Below, one piece after another: positions 26,406-34,401 of a stretch of 64,000 bases of DNA. Both the position numbers and the translations under genes were made by a program. A model generated the notes under the pieces. That model had not been told where the DNA came from, searched no databases, and saw nothing but the letters and a program-made list of their open reading frames with translations. The number at the start of each line of letters is the position of its first letter. Positions within the stretch are counted from its first letter, which is position 1. The stretch is from Clostridium sp. 1001271st1 H5 (GTDB taxonomy: Bacteria > Bacillota > Clostridia > Lachnospirales > Lachnospiraceae): NCBI RefSeq assembly GCF_005845215.1, contig NZ_SPHO01000009.1:124001-188000 (forward strand), written 5' to 3'.

Positions 26406-27095
26406 TTACACCTTAAAGCGGTACCCAACCCCCCATATCGTCTCGATATACTGCGGTTTGGCCGTGTTAAACTCAATCTTCTCCCGAATCTTCTTGATGT
26501 GCACCGTTACCGTGGCAATGTCCCCAATGGACTCCATATCCCATATCTTGCTGAACAGCTCTTCCTTTGTAAATACATGGTTAGGGTTCTGGGCCAGGAA
26601 GGTCAGAAGGTCAAATTCCTTTGTGGTAAAGGTTTTTTCCTCTCCATTCACCCATACACGGCGGGCTGTCTTATCAATCTTCAGGCCGCGTATTTCAATC
26701 AGTTCATTGGCTGGCTGTCCGCTGCCAATAAGGCGCTCATAACGCGCCATGTGCGCCTTCACCCTTGCCACCATTTCGCTTGGGCTGAAGGGCTTGGTGA
26801 TATAGTCATCGGCTCCCAGCCCCAGTCCCCTTATTTTGTCAATATCCTCTTTTTTAGCTGAAACCATGATGATGGGCGTGTTCTTTACTTCCCGCACTCT
26901 TTTGCATATCTCAAATCCATCGGTGCCGGGCAGCATCAGGTCCAGAATCAGAAGGTCATAGTCTTCCTTCAGCGCCTTATCCAGACCGGAACTTCCGTCA
27001 TTTTCAATCTCCACTTCAAAACCGGACAACTCCAGATAATCCTTCTCTAACTCTGCTATGCTCTCCTCATCTTCCACGATTAGAATTTTGCTCAT
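26406..27095 (-). CDS. OmpR/PhoB-family response regulator
   Basis: A 229-residue regulator. The receiver domain has acidic residues at 9-10 (VEDEE), phospho-acceptor Asp52 in LILDLMLPG, and Lys101 in ITKPF. A winged-helix DNA-binding domain ends in GVGYRFKV. Its start overlaps the end of the histidine kinase gene by 29 bases, a classic two-component operon. Genome partners of this type often sense cell-envelope stress, but the regulon is not visible here. Confidence 0.95.
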   Translation of the reverse strand: MSKILIVEDEESIAELEKDYLELSGFEVEIENDGSSGLDKALKEDYDLLILDLMLPGTDGFEICKRVREVKNTPIIMVSAKKEDIDKIRGLGLGADDYITKPFSPSEMVARVKAHMARYERLIGSGQPANELIEIRGLKIDKTARRVWVNGEEKTFTTKEFDLLTFLAQNPNHVFTKEELFSKIWDMESIGDIATVTVHIKKIREKIEFNTAKPQYIETIWGVGYRFKV

Positions 27096-28587
27096 CCTGT
27101 AAAACCTCCTGATATTTTCTTAGAACAAAATGAATCTCCGTTCCGATTCCTTCCTTGCTGGTGGCCCATATACGTCCCCCGTGGTCCTCCACAATTTTGC
27201 GCACGATGGATAAACCTATACCGCTTCCTCCCTGAGCTGAATTGCGCGAGGAATCCGTGCGGTAGAACCGGTCAAAAATATTGGGCAGGTCCTTTGCTGC
27301 TATGCCTTTGCCGTTATCCTCTATCTCTACCTGAATAAAATCACCTACGTCCTTTATCCTGATATTGATAATGCCCTTTTTCTTATCCAGATATTTCACG
27401 GAATTGCTGATGATATTATTGATAACGCGTTTCATCTGCTCTGCATCGGCAATGATGACCACGTCCTCATCCACGTAATTGAAATATCCCAGTTCAATTC
27501 CTCTGGCCTCCATATCCAGGCCAACCTCCTCCACACAGTCCCTGAAATACTGGGCCACGTTGATTTTGCTGAAGGTGTAGGGAATCTTATTGGTATCGAT
27601 TTTGGAGTAAAAGGTCAGTTCGTCAATAAGCCTGTCCATATCATTAGACTTATTGTATATGGTACGGATGTATTTGTCCAGCTTTTCCGGCGAAGACGCC
27701 ACGCCGTCCAGTATACCCTCCACGTATCCCTTAATAGCCGTAATCGGTGTTTTCAAATCATGGGATATGTTGCTGATTAGTTCCTTATTATCCTTATCAT
27801 ACTGTATCTTATCTTCTGCATTCTCCTTCAGCCGGATACGCATCTCCTCAAAATCCTGGCAAAGCTGTCCTATCTCATCATCCGCATCCACATCCAATGT
27901 GAAATCCAGGTTTCCGTCTCGAATCTTCTTCGTGGCCTCCTGAAGTTTATTCAGGGGGCTGAGAATGGACCGGTATACCCAGAATGTCAGCACGATGCCT
28001 GCAAACACCAGAATCGTAATGCCCAGTACAAGCATTTCCTTAATCATGGATTTTACTTCCGGAATCAGGTCATCTACATTTGAAATAATGAAGGCGCTTC
28101 CTTCCTCGCCGTCCGGGAACGTGAAATCCATCTGCTTAATCAGGTGCTGGCTCTCGCCGTCCAGATAAATACCGCCCTCCAAATCCCCCTTCATCATATC
28201 AAACTGGGGCAGTTGGGCGCATATGGCCTCCCCGGCCACTTCGTTGCTGTCTCCGCAGTATAGGATAGTATCTCCTTTTCGCACAATCAGATATGCATAG
28301 TGGCTTTTCAGTTCCGCATTGACCTTATCCAGATATGATAAATCATCATAGAGACCCGGGTCATTGTTAAGTGTCTTCCTGATGTCCTCCTGGGAACGCT
28401 TGGTAATACGGTTAAATATCTGCATGGAATTGCCGGAGAACAGGTCCACCTGCTCCGTAAGTCCGTATTCCTTGGTAAAAGACCTGGTCTGATAATTGCT
28501 GAGTGCAAGGACCAGCAGATAAAACAGCAGCATGGGAACGATGGTTATGGTTAAAAATGCCACCGCAAGACGGGTCCTCAGTTTCAT
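27067..28587 (-). CDS. Membrane sensor histidine kinase
   Basis: A 506-residue kinase. Two membrane helices (about 8-30 and 184-206) flank an extracellular sensor domain of about 150 residues. A HAMP linker follows, then HisKA with the phospho-acceptor in ISNISHDLKTP, and an HATPase domain with N box VINNIISNSVKY, DNGKGI, FDRFYR and GGSGIGLS. The start at 28587 is preferred over 28596, because AAAGGAGG lies nine bases before it and touches the earlier ATG. It pairs with the overlapping OmpR-type regulator. A long inverted repeat lies upstream at 28630-28670. Confidence 0.93.
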   Translation of the reverse strand: MKLRTRLAVAFLTITIVPMLLFYLLVLALSNYQTRSFTKEYGLTEQVDLFSGNSMQIFNRITKRSQEDIRKTLNNDPGLYDDLSYLDKVNAELKSHYAYLIVRKGDTILYCGDSNEVAGEAICAQLPQFDMMKGDLEGGIYLDGESQHLIKQMDFTFPDGEEGSAFIISNVDDLIPEVKSMIKEMLVLGITILVFAGIVLTFWVYRSILSPLNKLQEATKKIRDGNLDFTLDVDADDEIGQLCQDFEEMRIRLKENAEDKIQYDKDNKELISNISHDLKTPITAIKGYVEGILDGVASSPEKLDKYIRTIYNKSNDMDRLIDELTFYSKIDTNKIPYTFSKINVAQYFRDCVEEVGLDMEARGIELGYFNYVDEDVVIIADAEQMKRVINNIISNSVKYLDKKKGIINIRIKDVGDFIQVEIEDNGKGIAAKDLPNIFDRFYRTDSSRNSAQGGSGIGLSIVRKIVEDHGGRIWATSKEGIGTEIHFVLRKYQEVLQDEQNSNRGR

Positions 28588-28629
28588 AAGTCCCATCCTC
28601 CTTTGTCGTGTTACGGTCTGACATTACTA

Positions 28630-28670
28630 GTACTGCATCGTATAAGTTTCATGCATATACAATGCAGTAC
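28630..28670. promoter_or_regulatory. Long inverted repeat between the kinase and pssA genes
   Basis: Fifteen-base arms at 28630-28644 and 28656-28670 (outer part GTACTGCAT / ATGCAGTAC) match with one mismatch around an 11-base loop. It lies 43 bases before the kinase start on the minus strand and has no T-run, so an operator or leader hairpin is likelier than a terminator. Confidence 0.55.
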
Positions 28671-28786
28671 CTGCTTCTGTCTGAAAACAAAGACAGTCTG
28701 TCATCCGTTATTGCTAGTATATCACAATTACTAATATTCGTTTATAAAAGGTTTCTAAATTTTATGAATAAAAGTCCTGTTTTTCC

Positions 28787-28814
28787 TTGTTTCCTCCTGG
28801 ATTTCTGATATAAT
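28787..28814 (+). promoter_or_regulatory. Promoter of pssA-psd
   Basis: TTGTTT (28787-28792) and a perfect TATAAT (28809-28814) are 16 bases apart. A small hairpin, GTCCTT (28824-28829) with AAGGAC (28837-28842), lies at the start of the predicted transcript. Confidence 0.6.
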
Positions 28815-28872
28815 AATACTATTGTCCTTACAAAGCAAGGACCAAAAGGACGAATGATTGGGGTTATATTTT

Positions 28873-29487
28873 ATGATAGGATTTTACAGCTACACGGTTG
28901 TATTGACATACCTTGGACTGGCTTCCGCTGCCATGGGCATGATTCTCACCATCCAGGGTTTTGCAAAATATGCATTGTTCTGTCTTGCGTTCTCAGGCCT
29001 GTGCGACATGTTCGACGGCAAGGTGGCCCGCATGAAAAAGAACCGCACCGAAGACGAAAAGCGCTTCGGCATCCAGATTGACTCTCTCTGCGATGTGGTT
29101 TGTTTCGGTGCATTTCCAATGACACTGTGCTATTCCATCGGCATGCGGGGACCGGCAGGTATTTCCATCCTTGTATTCTACCTTATTGCAGGCGTTATCC
29201 GCCTGGCATTTTTTAATGTGATGGAAGAAAGACGGCAGGACGAGACAGACGAAGCCCGCAAGTACTACCAGGGACTTCCCATTACCTCTATAGCCATTAT
29301 TCTGCCCCTGTTCTGCACCCTGCGCCCTTTGCTGGGCCACAGGTTCCTGTCAGAGCTTCACATCTGCATCCTCACAGTGGGGCTGCTGTTCATCATTAAC
29401 TTTCCCCTGCGCAAGCCCGGCTGGAAAATGCTGACCCTTCTGGTCGCCCTTGTATCCTGTGCACTGATTAAGATATATTTCTTCTGA
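28873..29487 (+). CDS. pssA: CDP-diacylglycerol--serine O-phosphatidyltransferase
   Basis: A 204-residue integral membrane enzyme that makes phosphatidylserine from CDP-diacylglycerol and serine. The CDP-alcohol phosphatidyltransferase signature is complete: DG-x-x-AR followed by G-x-x-x-D-x-x-x-D (FDGKVARM, then FGIQIDSLCD). Five to six further hydrophobic helices follow. The ATG at 28873 is preferred on family grounds. A TTG at 28858 with a better-placed AAGGA is possible. psd follows after 22 bases, giving a two-gene route to phosphatidylethanolamine. Confidence 0.92.
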   Translation: MIGFYSYTVVLTYLGLASAAMGMILTIQGFAKYALFCLAFSGLCDMFDGKVARMKKNRTEDEKRFGIQIDSLCDVVCFGAFPMTLCYSIGMRGPAGISILVFYLIAGVIRLAFFNVMEERRQDETDEARKYYQGLPITSIAIILPLFCTLRPLLGHRFLSELHICILTVGLLFIINFPLRKPGWKMLTLLVALVSCALIKIYFF

Positions 29488-29509
29488 TAATAAAGAAAGG
29501 TGTGATTCC

Positions 29510-30400
29510 ATGCAATATGCAGACAGAACCGGCCGCTCTCTGGGCGGCAGCACCCTCCAGGACCGTTTCCTGGAGAATTTATATGCCTGTTTTCTGGGCC
29601 GTATGCTCATAAAACCCCTGACCCACCCGGCTGTTTCCGGAATCTGCGGCGCGTTTCTGGACTCTCCGCTGTCAGCGCCCTTCATACCCGGATTCAGGAA
29701 ATCCGCCGGAATCTCCATGGAAGGCTGCGAAACACCGGCCGGCGGAAAATACCGTTCTTTTAACGCCTTCTTTACCCGCCGTTTGCTGCCGGAGGCAAGA
29801 CCCTTTGACACCAGAGACCATATCCTGTGCAGTCCCTGCGATGGATTTGCAAGTGTCTATCCCATACGTAAAAACATGCGCCTGACCATTAAGCACACGG
29901 AATATACACTGGACCAGCTTTTAAAGGACTCCGGACTGGCTGCCCGCTACGCCGGCGGCACAGCCCTGCTTTTAAGGCTCACTGTATCTGATTACCACCG
30001 CTACGCCTATGTGGACCGCGGCCGGCGCTCCTCATACCGCAGGATTCCCGGCGTTCTCCACACAGTCAATCCGGCGGCAGCCTGCCGGCTGCCTGTCTAC
30101 AAGGAGAATTCCAGGGAATATTCCCTGCTGCGTTCCCACGCCTTTGGCACGGTGCTGATGATGGAAATAGGAGCCCTTATGGTGGGGAAAATTGTAAATC
30201 ATCACAAAGCCTATACCAGCATTGACGTGTTCCGCGGCCAGGAAAAAGGCTATTTTTCCTTTGGCGGTTCCTCCATCCTGCTGCTGTTCCAGCCCGGCGC
30301 TGTCTCCATTGATAAGGACATCATGCGCAACACGGCCCTGGATGTGGAAACCAGGGTGCGGATGGGCGAAGCCATTGGACAGGTAATGGAAAAAAACTAA
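29510..30400 (+). CDS. psd: Phosphatidylserine decarboxylase (pyruvoyl enzyme)
   Basis: A 296-residue PS decarboxylase that converts phosphatidylserine to phosphatidylethanolamine. The self-cleavage site is the GGSS motif near residue 260 (variant of LGST/GGSS), where the serine becomes the pyruvoyl group. The conserved VSDYHRYAYVDRG stretch supplies the catalytic Asp/His pair. AAAGGTG precedes the ATG at 29510. It follows pssA in the same transcript, and a hairpin at 30440-30472 follows. Confidence 0.94.
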   Translation: MQYADRTGRSLGGSTLQDRFLENLYACFLGRMLIKPLTHPAVSGICGAFLDSPLSAPFIPGFRKSAGISMEGCETPAGGKYRSFNAFFTRRLLPEARPFDTRDHILCSPCDGFASVYPIRKNMRLTIKHTEYTLDQLLKDSGLAARYAGGTALLLRLTVSDYHRYAYVDRGRRSSYRRIPGVLHTVNPAAACRLPVYKENSREYSLLRSHAFGTVLMMEIGALMVGKIVNHHKAYTSIDVFRGQEKGYFSFGGSSILLLFQPGAVSIDKDIMRNTALDVETRVRMGEAIGQVMEKN

Positions 30401-30439
30401 TGGACCCCTATTGAATCCAATTTAAAATTCAGAAATACA

Positions 30440-30472
30440 AATCCCCCACTATTCCGGAAAAAGTGGGGGATT
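30440..30472. terminator. Terminator between convergent psd and glyS
   Basis: An eleven-base stem (AATCCCCCACT, 30440-30450, with 30462-30472) sits between two converging genes. T-runs are weak on both sides. Confidence 0.6.
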
Positions 30473-30507
30473 CTTATTCATATTATAATATCAGTCTGTC
30501 AACGCCT

Positions 30508-31896
30508 TTAAAACATAAACTTCTCAGCAAAGTAATCCTTCAGCTCTGCAATGGGAACCCTTACCTGCTCCATGGTGTCCCTGTCGCGGACCGTTACCGC
30601 ATGGTCTTCTTCTGAGTCAAAGTCATAGGTAATGCAGAACGGAGTGCCGATTTCATCCTGTCTCCTGTATCTCTTACCAATATTGCCTCTGTCGTCAAAC
30701 TCGCAGTTATAATATTTGGAAAGCTCTGTGTAAATCTTTTCAGCGCCTTCGTTCAGTTTCTTGGACAGCGGAAGCACGCCCACCTTTACAGGAGCAATGG
30801 CCGGGTGGAAATGAAGAACGGTTCTTACATCGCCTTCCCCAATCTCCTCCTCGTCATAGGCAGCGCACAGGAATGCCAGGGTTACACGGTCAGCTCCCAG
30901 TGAAGGCTCAATTACATAAGGAATGTATCTCTCCTTTGTCTCATCGTCAAAGTAGGACATATCCTGTCCGGATACCTTCTGGTGCTGGCTTAAGTCATAG
31001 TCAGTCCTGTCGGCAATGCCCCAAAGCTCGCCCCAGCCAAATGGGAACAGATACTCCAGGTCTGTGGTTGCCTTGCTGTAGAAGCTCAGCTCCTCAGGAG
31101 AATGGTCCCTGGCCCTCAGCTCGTCGTCCTTAATGCCTAAGGACCTTAACCAGTTAATGCAGAATTCCTTCCAATAAGCAAACCACTCCAGGTCAGTGTC
31201 AGGCTTGCAGAAGAATTCCAGCTCCATCTGCTCAAATTCCCTGGTACGGAAAGTAAAGTTACCAGGCGTAATCTCGTTGCGGAAGGACTTGCCAATCTGT
31301 CCAATGCCGAAAGGCACTTTCTTTCTGGATGTTCTCTGAACATTCTTAAAGTTTACAAAAATACCCTGGGCAGTCTCCGGACGCAGATAAACCGTGCTCT
31401 TGGCATCCTCTGTTACGCCCTGGAAGGTCTTGAACATCAGATTGAACTGGCGGATATCCGTAAAGTCATGGGCGCCGCAGCTTGGACAGCAGATATTGTT
31501 GTCATCGATGTACTGCTTCATCTGCTCCTGTGACCAGCCGTCAACAGAGCCTTCCATCTGGATTCCATGGGCGTCATTGTAATCCTCAATCAGTTTGTCT
31601 GCACGGAATCTCTCCTTGCACTGCTTACAGTCCATCAGAGGGTCGGAGAAGCCGCCCAGATGTCCGCTGGCAACCCATGTCTGGGAGTTCATCAGAATGG
31701 CACAGTCAACGCCTACGTTGTAAGGACTCTCCATGATAAACTTCTGCCACCAGGCTCTCTTTACATTATTTTTCAGTTCCACACCCAGGTTTCCATAATC
31801 CCAGGTATTGGCCAGGCCGCCGTAAATCTCAGAACCCGGATACACAAAACCCCTGTTCTTGGCCAATGCCACGATTTTCTCCATTGTCTTTTCCAT
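30508..31896 (-). CDS. glyS: Glycyl-tRNA synthetase (single-chain, class II)
   Basis: A 462-residue homodimeric-type GlyRS that charges tRNA-Gly. It begins with the family segment [15 protein letters not shown]. Cysteine pairs (CKQC and CPSC, about 90-140) match the zinc-like insert. Class II motif 2 ([25 protein letters not shown]) and motif 3 ([10 protein letters not shown]) are clear, as is the C-terminal anticodon-binding domain. GAGAGG precedes the ATG at 31896. Codon use is strongly biased, fitting high expression. Monocistronic. Confidence 0.97.
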   Translation of the reverse strand: MEKTMEKIVALAKNRGFVYPGSEIYGGLANTWDYGNLGVELKNNVKRAWWQKFIMESPYNVGVDCAILMNSQTWVASGHLGGFSDPLMDCKQCKERFRADKLIEDYNDAHGIQMEGSVDGWSQEQMKQYIDDNNICCPSCGAHDFTDIRQFNLMFKTFQGVTEDAKSTVYLRPETAQGIFVNFKNVQRTSRKKVPFGIGQIGKSFRNEITPGNFTFRTREFEQMELEFFCKPDTDLEWFAYWKEFCINWLRSLGIKDDELRARDHSPEELSFYSKATTDLEYLFPFGWGELWGIADRTDYDLSQHQKVSGQDMSYFDDETKERYIPYVIEPSLGADRVTLAFLCAAYDEEEIGEGDVRTVLHFHPAIAPVKVGVLPLSKKLNEGAEKIYTELSKYYNCEFDDRGNIGKRYRRQDEIGTPFCITYDFDSEEDHAVTVRDRDTMEQVRVPIAELKDYFAEKFMF

Positions 31897-31951
31897 ATCT
31901 GCATCCTCTCTTTTAATTATTATAGATTTAATATAGATTAAATCATAAAAA

Positions 31952-32605
31952 TTACTTTAATATGATGTAGCTGGTTCCCTCCCCGGACGTCTGCACCCGG
32001 TTGGAATCCTTCAGCACACAGCCGTCACTTACATATTGAATCTTTTTCTCTGTCACAATGACGCCCTGTCCTGCCGCCTTGACCACCATGCTCTGCCCTT
32101 CCTTGAGGGCTGTCCCCTGGTCCGCTGCCTTCCCCTTCTCATCCTTAAAGGATACATCCGTAAGTTCACCGGACATGGCAGCCACCCTTCCTGTATCCAG
32201 CTGGGTAAAGGGCACATTATAATCCCCAATCTCCTGGGCAAATTCAATGAGGCGCCCCGGAGTGTCGTATTCCGTAACCAGTGTGGCTGTTCCCTTCTCA
32301 ATCCTGGCCGAAACCATGGCCACCGGAAGTTTCTCAGAACCTTCTGTATTTTCATAGGAAGCAGCCTTGCCCAGCCCGCTGTTAAAATTACTGATTTTCT
32401 GTCCGGCTGAGGTTTTCAGCTCATTCTCTGTATAGTCCCCCTGCTGGTAAGTCTCTACCGACGCCCACCTGACGCTGCCGTCGCCTGCCACATAGACGCT
32501 GTTCTCCGTGGGTTCTGCGGCTCCCCCCATGCCTATCCTGGAGCATCCCGCAAGCGCCACAGCCGCTGCTGCCAGCAGCAGGATACCCATCACAATCTTC
32601 TTCAT
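31952..32605 (-). CDS. Secreted lipoprotein of unknown function
   Basis: A 217-residue protein. The start at 32605 (MKKIVMG) follows GAGGAAGGA and opens a lipoprotein signal peptide with an LAGC lipobox (Cys21), so it should be anchored on the outer face of the membrane. The mature part is polar, without recognised catalytic residues. It alternates beta-rich stretches and ends in SYIILK. No domain was recognised. It lies between recO and glyS on the same strand. Confidence 0.82.
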   Translation of the reverse strand: MKKIVMGILLLAAAAVALAGCSRIGMGGAAEPTENSVYVAGDGSVRWASVETYQQGDYTENELKTSAGQKISNFNSGLGKAASYENTEGSEKLPVAMVSARIEKGTATLVTEYDTPGRLIEFAQEIGDYNVPFTQLDTGRVAAMSGELTDVSFKDEKGKAADQGTALKEGQSMVVKAAGQGVIVTEKKIQYVSDGCVLKDSNRVQTSGEGTSYIILK

Positions 32606-32699
32606 ATCTGTTCCTTCCTCATGCTTCTTTGCCGCGGTACCGGGCATATGGACATATTATATCCTCTGAATGCCATAATTTCAAGACTTATAATGGATT

Positions 32700-33350
32700 T
32701 TATGCTGTCAGGGTTTCCAGAATTTCCAGGGAACGGAACTCATGACGCACAAAATACCGTCTGCTTTTTTCCACAACAGACTCAAATTCCTTCAGCACCT
32801 CTTCCTTCAGCACAAACTTATAAAGGGACTCGGCCGGCGAACAGATGACATACTCCCAGGCGTATTGGCAGGATTCTGAAACAGGAACCGGAGGGTCCTG
32901 TGTGTATTCCCCATTGATTACCATGCTCTTAAGCTCAAAAATCCTGCGCACCAGCTGGTTTGGAAGGGCCGGACGCAGCAGGGCCCTGAGGGACTGGTAG
33001 AGAAGCTTTAACAGCTCTGTCCCGTCCAGGTTTTCCTGGGCAAAATAAGCCGCTGTTTCCAGAAAATAGGAGCCGTAGCAGGCTGCCTCCATGTCCGCGG
33101 ACAGCTCGTCAAAATAATTGGTAATCTGGGCTGACTGCAGATTGTAGGCATTCTTCCCCTCATAAAGGTTAAAATTTCCAAAACAAAAAGGCCTGCTGGC
33201 TGCCATCAGGGGATTGCCCGGCTTCCTGGCGCCATGGGAAAATGCGGTAATCTTTCCCCTCTCCCTTGTAAGCAGCACCAGACGCCGGTCATAATCCCCG
33301 GAGGGAGCCGAAAGGAGAACCATCCCAGTCAATGTTACTGTCTCTCTCAT
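32700..33350 (-). CDS. recO: DNA repair protein RecO
   Basis: A 216-residue RecO. It loads RecA by annealing and displacing SSB in recombinational repair. The N-terminal OB fold (VTLTGMVLLSAPSGDYDRRLVLLTRERGK) and FSHGARKPGN are typical, followed by the helical domain. The start at 33350 (MRETVT) has GAGGAGG upstream, and the longer frame to 33449 is not family-like. The C-terminal zinc-finger cysteine pairs found in many RecO proteins are absent. It follows era by 118 bases, a common era-recO order. Confidence 0.92.
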   Translation of the reverse strand: MRETVTLTGMVLLSAPSGDYDRRLVLLTRERGKITAFSHGARKPGNPLMAASRPFCFGNFNLYEGKNAYNLQSAQITNYFDELSADMEAACYGSYFLETAAYFAQENLDGTELLKLLYQSLRALLRPALPNQLVRRIFELKSMVINGEYTQDPPVPVSESCQYAWEYVICSPAESLYKFVLKEEVLKEFESVVEKSRRYFVRHEFRSLEILETLTA

Positions 33351-33468
33351 TTCCAGTTTTCCCCTCCTCTCAGCATTTCCATCAGACCCTCTGCCAAATC
33401 CCTGTGGTTTTTCCACCGTCAGCGTTGTAAAACCAACCGTTATCCACATTTATAGACGAGATTTTTTC

Positions 33469-34380
33469 TCAGATTTCTTTTTGATTGTAGCCGTAATTCT
33501 TCATATACAGCTCGCTGTCCCGCCATTCCTTTCTGACTTTGACCCACAGCTGCAGGTTAACCCGGGTATCCATCATGTTTTCAATCTCTTTCCTGGCCTC
33601 TATGCCGATGCGTTTCAGCATGCTTCCGCCCTTTCCAATGATGATTCCCTTGTGAGATTCCCTCTCACATACAATGCTGGCCTCTATGTCAATCAGGCCG
33701 TTTGGACGTTCCTTCATCGTTTCAATGGTCACGGCAATGCCATGGGGTATCTCATCATCCAGCAGGCGCAGGGCCTTTTCCCGTATAAGCTCGGAAGCTA
33801 TCTGGCGCATGGGCTGGTCTGTCACTGTATCCTCATCATAAAACTGGGGTCCGTAAGGCAGGTATTTGAAAACCAGCTCTGTCAGCAGGTCCGTGTTCTT
33901 ATCCTTTAATGCAGAGAGCGGCACGATTTCCGCAAACTCGCACACATCCTTGTAGGCCGCAATAAAGGTGAGGATTTCATCCTGGTTCTTCACCGTATCA
34001 ATCTTATTGATTACCAGAATAACCGGGGTGTTCACATTTTTAAGCTGCTCCGCAATATGGCGCTCCCCTGCGCCGATAAAGGTGGTTGGCTCCACCAGCC
34101 AGAGAATCACATCCACTTCCTTCAGTGTGTGCTCCGCCACATTTACCATGTATTCTCCCAGCTTATTCTTGGCCTTATGGATACCGGGAGTGTCTAAGAA
34201 GATAATCTGCCCCCTGTCATCTGTGTACACGGTCTGTATCCTGTTTCTGGTGGTCTGGGGCTTATCCGAGGTAATTGCAATCTTCTGGCCAATCAAGTGG
34301 TTCATCAGAGTGGACTTGCCCACATTGGGACGTCCAATCAGCGTAACAAAGCCCGATTTCTTCTGTATATTCTCTTCCAT
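33469..34380 (-). CDS. era: GTPase Era
   Basis: A 303-residue GTPase that binds 16S rRNA and helps assemble the small ribosomal subunit. G1 GRPNVGKST (17-25), G3 DTPG, G4 NKID and the C-terminal KH domain with IIGKGGSMLKRIG are all present. The start at 34380 has GGAAGAGAG upstream. It is followed by recO and preceded by the M16C peptidase gene with a 21-base gap. Full length and intact. Confidence 0.97.
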   Translation of the reverse strand: MEENIQKKSGFVTLIGRPNVGKSTLMNHLIGQKIAITSDKPQTTRNRIQTVYTDDRGQIIFLDTPGIHKAKNKLGEYMVNVAEHTLKEVDVILWLVEPTTFIGAGERHIAEQLKNVNTPVILVINKIDTVKNQDEILTFIAAYKDVCEFAEIVPLSALKDKNTDLLTELVFKYLPYGPQFYDEDTVTDQPMRQIASELIREKALRLLDDEIPHGIAVTIETMKERPNGLIDIEASIVCERESHKGIIIGKGGSMLKRIGIEARKEIENMMDTRVNLQLWVKVRKEWRDSELYMKNYGYNQKEI

Positions 34381-34401
34381 TTAACTCTCTCTTCCTTAAA
34401 A

